Assembly (NCBI GenBank): GCA_964478455.1
Contig: CAYZJD010000124.1
Span: 1-11,277 of the forward strand
Origin: CAYZJD01 sp964478455
GTDB lineage: Bacteria > Acidobacteriota > Terriglobia > Bryobacterales > Bryobacteraceae
Length of the DNA: 11,277 nucleotides
Reading direction: 5' to 3'
This document shows positions 5,998 to 11,277 of this stretch, piece by piece (within the stretch, counting starts at the first letter, position 1; each line of letters starts with the position of its first letter). Under the pieces are notes generated by a model that saw nothing but the letters and a program-made list of their open reading frames with translations, was not told the origin of the DNA and did no database searches. A program made the position numbers and the translations under genes.

Positions 5998-6327
5998 TTA
6001 CTGTGGCTGCCAGCCGGCGGAGCCCGCCTGCTGAGGCGCCGCCTCGACGTCCGGCTTTACTTCGGGCAACACCCAGCGGGCCTCCTCGAGGCCGACGTAC
6101 TTGCAGATCCGCAAGTCGCCGCTCTCCAGTTCGAGAAGGTCGCCGACACGGAGGTCCCGGCCGCCCTCGCGCAGCGCGGACCACGCGCCGTACACGCTCG
6201 GCGCTTCCACCGAGCCGTCCGGCTCGTAGTCCTTCGGCTTCACTCCAGTCACTCCGTTCGTGTGCGCGGCCCACCGGAACTGCTGCCGCTGAGCCTCCTT
6301 CAGCCGGTGGATCTTGTAGGCGGGCAT
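5998..6327 (-). CDS. Small conserved protein of unknown function
   Basis: This is a 109-residue soluble protein beginning MPAYKIHRLKEAQRQQFRWA. The ATG at 6327 is preceded by GGGGTG, a plausible ribosome-binding site with a short spacing. An in-frame start at 6408 would add a Lys/Arg-rich segment that does not look like a domain. Recognisable blocks are VTGVKPKDYEPDG (about 26-38), GDLLELESGDLRICKYVG (about 68-85) and EEARWVLPEVKP (about 87-98), followed by an Ala/Gln-rich tail. The middle may form a small beta-rich fold. There is no signal peptide, transmembrane segment or metal-binding cluster. I recall similar short proteins in acidobacterial genomes but know no function. It converges on the antitoxin gene (49 bp between stop codons) and diverges from the histidine kinase gene. 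Confidence 0.75.
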   Translation of the reverse strand: MPAYKIHRLKEAQRQQFRWAAHTNGVTGVKPKDYEPDGSVEAPSVYGAWSALREGGRDLRVGDLLELESGDLRICKYVGLEEARWVLPEVKPDVEAAPQQAGSAGWQPQ

Positions 6328-6436
6328 AGCACCCCATTTTCGCTTAAAACATCTCTTGTGGGAAATGGTTTTTTCTCGCGCCGAAACCCCGGCGGAGGGA
6401 CTGCGCACGCGCCCGCCGCCTTTGGGGACTGCTTCT

Positions 6437-6454
6437 TCACGGTTTCCTCACAGA
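6437..6454 (+). promoter_or_regulatory. Tandem response-regulator box upstream of the kinase/regulator operon
   Basis: TCACGGT-TTCC-TCACAGA is a direct repeat of 7 bp with a 4-bp gap, the 11-bp period typical of OmpR/PhoB-family binding sites. Its centre lies about 48 bp before the likely transcription start, roughly where a -35 would be. No good -35 is present, so the site suits an activator. A near-identical site precedes the propeller gene at 9104-9121. Confidence 0.6.
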
Positions 6455-6481
6455 TTCGGCGCCAATACTTCACCCGGCGGC

Positions 6482-6487
6482 TATAAT
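6482..6487 (+). promoter_or_regulatory. -10 element of the histidine kinase operon
   Basis: A perfect TATAAT lies 14 nt before the GTG start codon at 6502, with GAGAGGG as ribosome-binding site between them. There is no recognisable -35 at 16-18 nt. The leader would be very short, about 8 nt, placing the 5' end inside or at the edge of the ribosome-binding site. Confidence 0.55.
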
Positions 6488-6501
6488 CTGAGAGGGCTCT
6501 C

Positions 6502-8421
6502 GTGCGGCCAAAGCTCTCTTTGCCTGCCTCGCGGCGGGCCCCCCGGCGCCTGCTGGTCGGTTTTCTTCTGGTGACGCTGGGGCCCGCGGGCGGGTTGGTC
6601 TGGCTGGGATGGCGGCTGCTCGACCAGGACAAGTCGCTCACCTTCCAGCGTATTCAGGAAAAGCGCGAACGTGCCGCCGACCTGGCCGTGAACCTCCTTC
6701 AGCAACAACTGGCCGCTGCGGAACGTGCTCTTTCCGGCCCGAACCAGGATGCGCCCGGGGCGGACGCTCTCTTCGTTGAATTCAGTCCCCGCGGGGTGGA
6801 GCAAGTCCTTGGGGGCCGCCTGCTCTTCTATCCTGTTGTTCCCGCGCTCCCGGAGCCGCCGGCTGAGTTGTTCCGCGACGTTGAAAGTCTCGAGTTCCAG
6901 AACCAGAATTACGAAGCGGCCATTCAGGCCGCGAGGCAGCTAAGCCGCACGGCACTCATTCCGGCCAGTGCAGGCGCGCACCTCGCCATCGCCCGGAATC
7001 TGCGTAAAACGGGGCAAGGCGAAGCGGCTCTCGCGGAATACACAGCACTGGCCCGATGCACCGGCGTCGCCGTCCGCGGTGTTCCCGTAGACCTGCTCGC
7101 GCGCCGGGCGCGCTGTGCCCTGCTTGCTGAACTGGGCCGGGGGGACGAACTCCACCGGCAGGCTTCTGCCTTGTACGGCGACCTCCGCGGAGGGCGTTGG
7201 CGGCTGACGCAGGCCGTTTACGATGTCCACGCCGAAGAACTGGCGCGCTGGCTGCGCCTCGACCGTGCCCGCGAGGCTGGTGATTACGCCCTGGCCGAAA
7301 GCGTCGCCTGGCTCTGGGATCGCTGGCAGCGTGAGCGCACTTCTTCGGGACGCGCGTCTGCCACCCGCCAGGGCCGGCGTACGACGCTCCTGTGGAGAGG
7401 CGATGACACGAGACTTTGGGCGCTCATCGCCGGTCCATCCTATGCCGAGCGCCAATGGCTGTCCGCGCTCGGGCCGACGCTCGCCGCGTTTGCGGCCAAA
7501 GTGACACTGGCTGAGGACGGCTCGCCCACCGCGCCAGGGAGCCCTGGGCGTGCTGCGTCGCAGACCGGTCTGCCCTGGACGATCATCGTCACCGGCTCCA
7601 ATGAGCAAGCCGAAATGCAGCAGTTCGCGGCGCGCAGACACCTGCTGCTGGCCGGGCTGACTCTGGTAGCGATTCTGGTGTCCGCGGTTGCCTACCTCAT
7701 CGCTCGTACGTTCGCGCGCGAGATGGCCGTGGCACAACTACAGTCCGACTTCGTGGCCGCGGTATCGCACGAGTTCCGCACACCCCTCACCTCGCTCCGG
7801 CAATTGAGCGAGGCGTTCAGCGGGGATCGCCCGCTCGATGAGGGCCGGCGTCGGAAATACTACGAGGTGCTGGAGCGAGCCACGCACCGGTTGGACGCGC
7901 TGGTCAGCGGGCTGCTGGATTTTGGACGCATGGAGGCCGGCGCGAAGGTCTACCGTATGGAGACCGTCAATATTTTCAACCTCGCGTCCTCCGTGGCGGA
8001 TGAATTCCAACGAGAAGTGGAGTCTCGGGGCTACCGCGTCGAATTGCACCGCGATGGAGAGATCCCACCGGTCGCCGGCGACTCCGAGGCGCTCAGCCGA
8101 GCCATTCGGAACTTGCTGGACAACGCAGTCAAGTACTCGCCGGACAACAAGACCGTCTGGGTGGATGTAGCGCGCCACGGCGGACACGTAGCGATCCAGG
8201 TGCGTGACCGGGGACTCGGCATTTCACCCGCCGAGCAGAAGGAGATCCTGAAGAAGTTCGTGCGCGGTTCGGCGGCCGGCAAGGCAGGCGTGAAAGGAAC
8301 AGGTATAGGCTTGACCATGGTGCAGCACATCGTTTCGGCGCATCGCGGAAAGCTGCTTTTGGAGAGCGCTCCGGAGACAGGGACCACGTTCACCATCCTG
8401 ATTCCGGCGGCGGAGGCCTGA
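6502..8421 (+). CDS. Membrane histidine kinase with extracytoplasmic TPR-like sensor region
   Basis: The 639-residue protein has one membrane helix near the N-terminus (about 17-39), a large extracytoplasmic region (about 40-379), a second helix (about 380-402), and a cytoplasmic transmitter directly after it without an evident HAMP domain. The H-box is VSHEFRTPLTSL with His423. The N-box is LLDNAVKYSP (Asn541), G1 is VRDRGLGISP (569-571-573), the F-box is around Phe586 and G2 is KGTGIGLTMV (598-607). All residues expected for ATP binding and autophosphorylation are present. The sensor has TPR-like helices, such as NYEAAIQAARQLSRT (136-150) and GQGEAALAEYTALARC (171-186), which may bind a protein or peptide. 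The start is GTG at 6502, preceded by GAGAGGG. The stop lies 3 nt before the regulator gene, so the pair is surely co-transcribed. The ligand is unknown. Confidence 0.92.
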   Translation: MRPKLSLPASRRAPRRLLVGFLLVTLGPAGGLVWLGWRLLDQDKSLTFQRIQEKRERAADLAVNLLQQQLAAAERALSGPNQDAPGADALFVEFSPRGVEQVLGGRLLFYPVVPALPEPPAELFRDVESLEFQNQNYEAAIQAARQLSRTALIPASAGAHLAIARNLRKTGQGEAALAEYTALARCTGVAVRGVPVDLLARRARCALLAELGRGDELHRQASALYGDLRGGRWRLTQAVYDVHAEELARWLRLDRAREAGDYALAESVAWLWDRWQRERTSSGRASATRQGRRTTLLWRGDDTRLWALIAGPSYAERQWLSALGPTLAAFAAKVTLAEDGSPTAPGSPGRAASQTGLPWTIIVTGSNEQAEMQQFAARRHLLLAGLTLVAILVSAVAYLIARTFAREMAVAQLQSDFVAAVSHEFRTPLTSLRQLSEAFSGDRPLDEGRRRKYYEVLERATHRLDALVSGLLDFGRMEAGAKVYRMETVNIFNLASSVADEFQREVESRGYRVELHRDGEIPPVAGDSEALSRAIRNLLDNAVKYSPDNKTVWVDVARHGGHVAIQVRDRGLGISPAEQKEILKKFVRGSAAGKAGVKGTGIGLTMVQHIVSAHRGKLLLESAPETGTTFTILIPAAEA

Positions 8422-8424
8422 CAC

Positions 8425-9099
8425 ATGGCGCGGATCCTGGTGGTGGAGGATGAACCCGACATCGCCATGCTGCTCCAGGATGACCTGGCCGAGGAGGGCC
8501 ACCACGTCGAGGTCGTGGCCGATGGCGTGACCGCGGTCGAGCGCGGCAAGGAGCCCGCGTGGGACCTGATTGTCCTCGACGTCATGCTTCCGCGGAGGGA
8601 TGGCTTCGACGTCTGCCGCGACCTGCGGCGAGCCCGAGTGCGTACACCGATCATCATCCTCACCGCCAAGACGCAGGAGGCGGAGAAGATCCTCGGTTTG
8701 GAACTGGGCGCCGACGACTACATCACCAAGCCGTTCAGCTCCCGGGAACTGCGCGCGCGGATCAAAGCCGTGCTGAGGCGTAGCGAGGGTTCGTCCGACG
8801 AGGTTTATCGCCTCGGCGACCTGGAGATTGATTTCGGCCGGGGAGAGTTGCGCCGCGGCGGCAAGCCCGAAGAGCTGACGCCGCTGGAATTCAGGTTGCT
8901 CAACGTGTTTGTCCGCCACCGGGGCCGGCTGTTGAGCCGCAATCAGTTGATTGAGGAAGCCTGGGGGCGCGGCACCTTCATAACCGATCGCGCCGTGGAC
9001 GCGCACATCGTTCAGCTCCGGCGGAAGATCGAGCCTGATCCGTCGGAACCGCGCTACCTGCTGAGCGTGCGCGGTCTGGGGTACCGCTTTGAGGGGTGA
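8425..9099 (+). CDS. OmpR/PhoB-family response regulator
   Basis: The 224-residue protein joins a receiver domain (about 1-118) to a winged-helix DNA-binding domain (about 128-223). The acidic pocket is Glu8/Asp9 in VVEDEP, the phosphoacceptor is Asp52 in IVLDVMLP, and the switch residues Thr80 (ILTAK) and Lys102 (ITKPF) are present. The winged helix shows the usual LTPLEFRLLNVF (151-162), the recognition helix TDRAVDAHIVQLRRKIEPD (187-205) and the final RGLGYRFEG. The ATG is 3 nt after the kinase stop codon, with GGAGG inside the kinase 3' end as ribosome-binding site. It is the evident partner of the upstream kinase. The 11-bp-period TCAC repeats at 6437-6454 and 9104-9121 fit the binding mode of this family, which suggests autoregulation and control of the propeller gene. 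Confidence 0.95.
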   Translation: MARILVVEDEPDIAMLLQDDLAEEGHHVEVVADGVTAVERGKEPAWDLIVLDVMLPRRDGFDVCRDLRRARVRTPIIILTAKTQEAEKILGLELGADDYITKPFSSRELRARIKAVLRRSEGSSDEVYRLGDLEIDFGRGELRRGGKPEELTPLEFRLLNVFVRHRGRLLSRNQLIEEAWGRGTFITDRAVDAHIVQLRRKIEPDPSEPRYLLSVRGLGYRFEG

Positions 9100-9103
9100 T
9101 TCT

Positions 9104-9121
9104 TCACGGATTTGTCACGTT
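9104..9121 (+). promoter_or_regulatory. Tandem response-regulator box upstream of the TPR/PD40 gene
   Basis: TCACGGA-TTTG-TCACGTT repeats the 7-4-7 arrangement of 6437-6454. With the preceding TTCT, a 19-nt stretch (TTCTTCACGG onward) agrees at 16 positions between the two promoters. A -10-like TAGTCT lies at 9152-9157, placing the site about 51 bp before the expected transcription start, similar to the kinase promoter. The box begins 4 nt after the regulator stop codon. Confidence 0.6.
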
Positions 9122-9178
9122 CGCATCGCGAAGACCTGACGTTGAGCCGGGTAGTCTCGGAGCAGGAAGGAGCGCAAG

Positions 9179-11257
9179 ATGCCGATCCGATTGCTCACAT
9201 TGGTCCTTGCGGCAGCCGTGACCTTCGGCTTCACTGCCGCAATCCAAAAGCCGGGACAGGCAGAAGCCCTACTCGCGAAGGCGGCTCAGAAGGAAACCGT
9301 GGACGGCGACCTCAGGGCCGCCATCGATCTGTACAAGCAGGCGGTTGACGCCGCGGGCAACAATCGCGCCGTTGCGGCGAAGGCCCTCGTTCAGATGGGC
9401 GAGTGCTACGAGAAGCAAGGCAACGCCGAGGCGCAGAAGGCCTATCAGCAAGTCATCAAGAATTACGCAGACCAAGCTGAAGCCGTGGCTCGTGCCCGTG
9501 CCCGGCTCACCGCGTTGAAGTCTGCTGAACCTTCCACCATCACTGTCCGCCGGGTCCGGGCACCCAATGCGTATATCTTTGGGGCGCCCTCGCGCGACGG
9601 CGCCTACCTGACTTTCCGCGATGATTCAAGTGAGGAGGTGGCGATCTGCGACCTCGCCACCGGGCAGATACGCCAGCTTACCAAACACCAAAGTGTTTGG
9701 GAGTCCGCCTGGGGGTCGATGCCATCCCCGGACGGCAAGCAGGTGGCCTACACCTGGTACCAGGACGGGCTCTATGAACTGCGCGTCGTCGGGTTGGAGA
9801 GGGCCGAGCCTCGCGTTCTTTACAGCAATGCCGAGGTGTCGTGGATAGAGCTCGCGGATTGGTCCCCGGACGGCAAGAGCGTTCTGACCGTCCTCAACCG
9901 AAAAGACAGGACCAGCCAGATGGCCCTGGTTTCCGTGCGGGACGGTTCCGTGCGCATGCTGAAGACATTCGATGAGCGCGCCCCCGGACGCCCCCGATTC
10001 TCTCCCGACGGCCGCTACATCGCTTACGCTTTTCCGCAGCGCCCTGAATCCGGGGAGCAGGACATCTTCGTGCTTGCCTTAGACGGGGGCAGCGAGACCC
10101 CGCTGGTTCAGCACCCGGCTAATGATGTCCATCCCGATTGGACGCCAGATGGCAAGAGAATCCTGTTCTTCAGCAACCGTACCGGAACCATGGGCGCCTG
10201 GTGGATTCGAGTTACCGAGGGCAAATCCCAGGGAGCTCCCGAACTTGTCAAGCCTGACCTGGGGATGGACCTCAGAGCAATGGGGTTCACCAGAAACGGC
10301 TCGTACTACTACGGCGTCCGGACGCAGATGAGCGATGTGTACGTCGCCGAGCTTGATCTAGCGACAGGCAAACTCATTTCCGAGCCTAGTATGGCTACCC
10401 AGCGCTTCGCGGGATCCAATAGCAGGCCCGACTGGTCGCCGGATGGCCGGGAGTTGATCTTCCTCTCGCAGCGAGGTCCCGGGGCGTGGGGAGCCCGGGC
10501 GCTATGTGTCCGCTCCACGGAAAGCGGAGCGGTGCGTGAACTCGCGTCCAAGCTCGACCGAGTGACCCATGTTCAATGGTACCCTGACGGCCGCTCGTTG
10601 GTTGTTGCCGCAGAACATCCTTCCGGTAAGTTCGGCTGTTTCCGTATCGACGTCCAGACAGGCGACTTCAGCCCTGTCCGCTTGAGCAGCGGGGCCATAG
10701 GCTGGCGGCCGGCTTGGTCCCGCGACGGCAAGGCTATGTTCTACCAGCAAGGGTTCAACACGGCCAAAGGGCAGGGGTTTTGCATTGTGGTGCGGGACCT
10801 CGAGACCGGCCACGAGAAGGAACTCCACAGTGTCGCCGATCCATCGTATTACGGAAGCGGCGCAGTTCTCTCCCCTGACGGGCAGCAGTTGGCCTTTGTG
10901 GTGGTTGCTGACACTGTGAGCCGGGCGACGGTCGTGAAGGTCTTGCCCGCTGCGGGAGGAGAAGCGCGTGACTTACTGCGCGGAGTGCGATTGCCATTCC
11001 CCGCGCCGATCGCATGGGCGCCTGACGGCCGGAGCGTGCTCTCCGTCAGGCAGCCCAACTCCCGAGACTCGAGAACCGAGTTGTGGTTGATCCCCGTCCA
11101 GGGCGGCGAACCCCGAAAACTGGGCCTCACGGCGGAAAACTTGAGCGATCTCTCCGTCCATCCGGACGGGCGGCATATCGCTTTCACCGCCGGTCACGAC
11201 AGATCCGAAGTCTGGGTGATGGAAAATTTCCTGCCGGTCTCCCGCAGCGCCCGTTGA
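9179..11257 (+). CDS. Exported TPR and PD40 (TolB-like) beta-propeller protein
   Basis: The 692-residue protein starts with a Sec-type signal peptide (1 to about 21, MPIRLLTLVLAAAVTFGFTA). An alpha-helical TPR-like segment follows (about 25-115), including AAIDLYKQAVDAAGNNRAVA and QMGECYEKQGNAEAQKAYQQ. The rest is a run of WD40-like PD40 repeats with about ten xPDG-type motifs: 183-186, 229-232, 275-278, 322-325, 420-423, 468-471, 514-517, 565-568, 614-617 and 661-664. It ends EVWVMENFLP and a short Arg/Ser tail. Such propellers act in the periplasm or on the surface as binding or scaffold modules, as in TolB; no catalytic motif is seen. The ATG at 9179 has AGGAAGGAG upstream. It lies 79 bp after the regulator gene, behind its own predicted regulator box. 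A signalling target or accessory of the kinase is the natural reading; the role itself is unknown. Confidence 0.88.
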   Translation: MPIRLLTLVLAAAVTFGFTAAIQKPGQAEALLAKAAQKETVDGDLRAAIDLYKQAVDAAGNNRAVAAKALVQMGECYEKQGNAEAQKAYQQVIKNYADQAEAVARARARLTALKSAEPSTITVRRVRAPNAYIFGAPSRDGAYLTFRDDSSEEVAICDLATGQIRQLTKHQSVWESAWGSMPSPDGKQVAYTWYQDGLYELRVVGLERAEPRVLYSNAEVSWIELADWSPDGKSVLTVLNRKDRTSQMALVSVRDGSVRMLKTFDERAPGRPRFSPDGRYIAYAFPQRPESGEQDIFVLALDGGSETPLVQHPANDVHPDWTPDGKRILFFSNRTGTMGAWWIRVTEGKSQGAPELVKPDLGMDLRAMGFTRNGSYYYGVRTQMSDVYVAELDLATGKLISEPSMATQRFAGSNSRPDWSPDGRELIFLSQRGPGAWGARALCVRSTESGAVRELASKLDRVTHVQWYPDGRSLVVAAEHPSGKFGCFRIDVQTGDFSPVRLSSGAIGWRPAWSRDGKAMFYQQGFNTAKGQGFCIVVRDLETGHEKELHSVADPSYYGSGAVLSPDGQQLAFVVVADTVSRATVVKVLPAAGGEARDLLRGVRLPFPAPIAWAPDGRSVLSVRQPNSRDSRTELWLIPVQGGEPRKLGLTAENLSDLSVHPDGRHIAFTAGHDRSEVWVMENFLPVSRSAR

Positions 11258-11264
11258 ACGGGCG
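11248..11264 (+). terminator. Hairpin across the propeller-gene stop codon, possible terminator
   Basis: CGCCCG-TTGAA-CGGGCG forms a 6-bp GC stem with the stop codon in its loop. No T-run is seen in the 13 remaining bases, so termination is uncertain. Confidence 0.25.
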
Positions 11265-11277
11265 GATGCCGCTGATC

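Noticed and set aside
6387..6427. Imperfect inverted repeat (CCCCGGCGG with CCGCC-TTT-GGGG) upstream of the kinase promoter
   Set aside because: The stem is interrupted, the loop is about 20 nt, and no T-run or conserved riboswitch-like features are visible. Such pairings are common at this GC content.
6940..7737. 265-codon minus-strand frame within the kinase gene
   Set aside because: It is antisense to the kinase sensor region and second helix, and its translation looks random.
8224..9006. 260-codon minus-strand frame across the kinase/regulator junction
   Set aside because: It is antisense to the G2 box, the receiver domain and the winged helix, so it is a shadow frame.

Overview
The window looks like chromosomal DNA of a GC-rich member of the Acidobacteriota, perhaps Bryobacterales/Solibacter-like. 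The grounds are the high GC content, an exported TPR plus PD40-repeat protein ending in a WVMENFLP-type tail, and small conserved proteins of a style I associate with that phylum. The assignment is an inference from protein style; no marker gene is present.

Layout. Positions 1-709 (minus) hold the 5' part of a single-pass membrane protein gene that runs off the left edge. It diverges from maeB (859-3156, plus), a full-length malic enzyme with a phosphotransacetylase-like C-terminal domain. Just behind maeB is a scar: the first ~50 codons of an ORF6N-domain gene (3304-3457, with one probable frameshift) are joined in frame to a second, ~90% identical copy of the last 222 bp of maeB (3458-3679). 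On the minus strand follow a type III polyketide synthase (3724-4746) and, upstream of it, a 2H phosphoesterase / 2'-5' RNA ligase-like gene (4844-5398).

Positions 5534-5948 are a damaged toxin-antitoxin locus. The HigA-like antitoxin is intact and a perfect palindrome sits between the -35 and -10 of its promoter. The toxin gene between them appears reduced to a few codons from each end. A small conserved protein of unknown function (5998-6327, minus) converges on it.

The right half is a signalling module on the plus strand: a histidine kinase with a large extracytoplasmic TPR-like sensor region (6502-8421), an OmpR-family response regulator 3 nt downstream (8425-9099), and an exported TPR/PD40 beta-propeller protein (9179-11257). 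Near-identical tandem TCAC half-sites (7 bp, 4 bp gap, 7 bp) precede both the kinase gene (6437-6454) and the propeller gene (9104-9121). This suggests that the regulator controls both its own operon and the propeller gene.

The best leads for new biology are this kinase/regulator/propeller module with its paired sites, the in-frame ORF6N::maeB-tail chimera, and the antitoxin left behind by toxin deletion. I saw no tRNA, rRNA, CRISPR array or intact insertion sequence, and no gene-free stretch longer than 300 bases.
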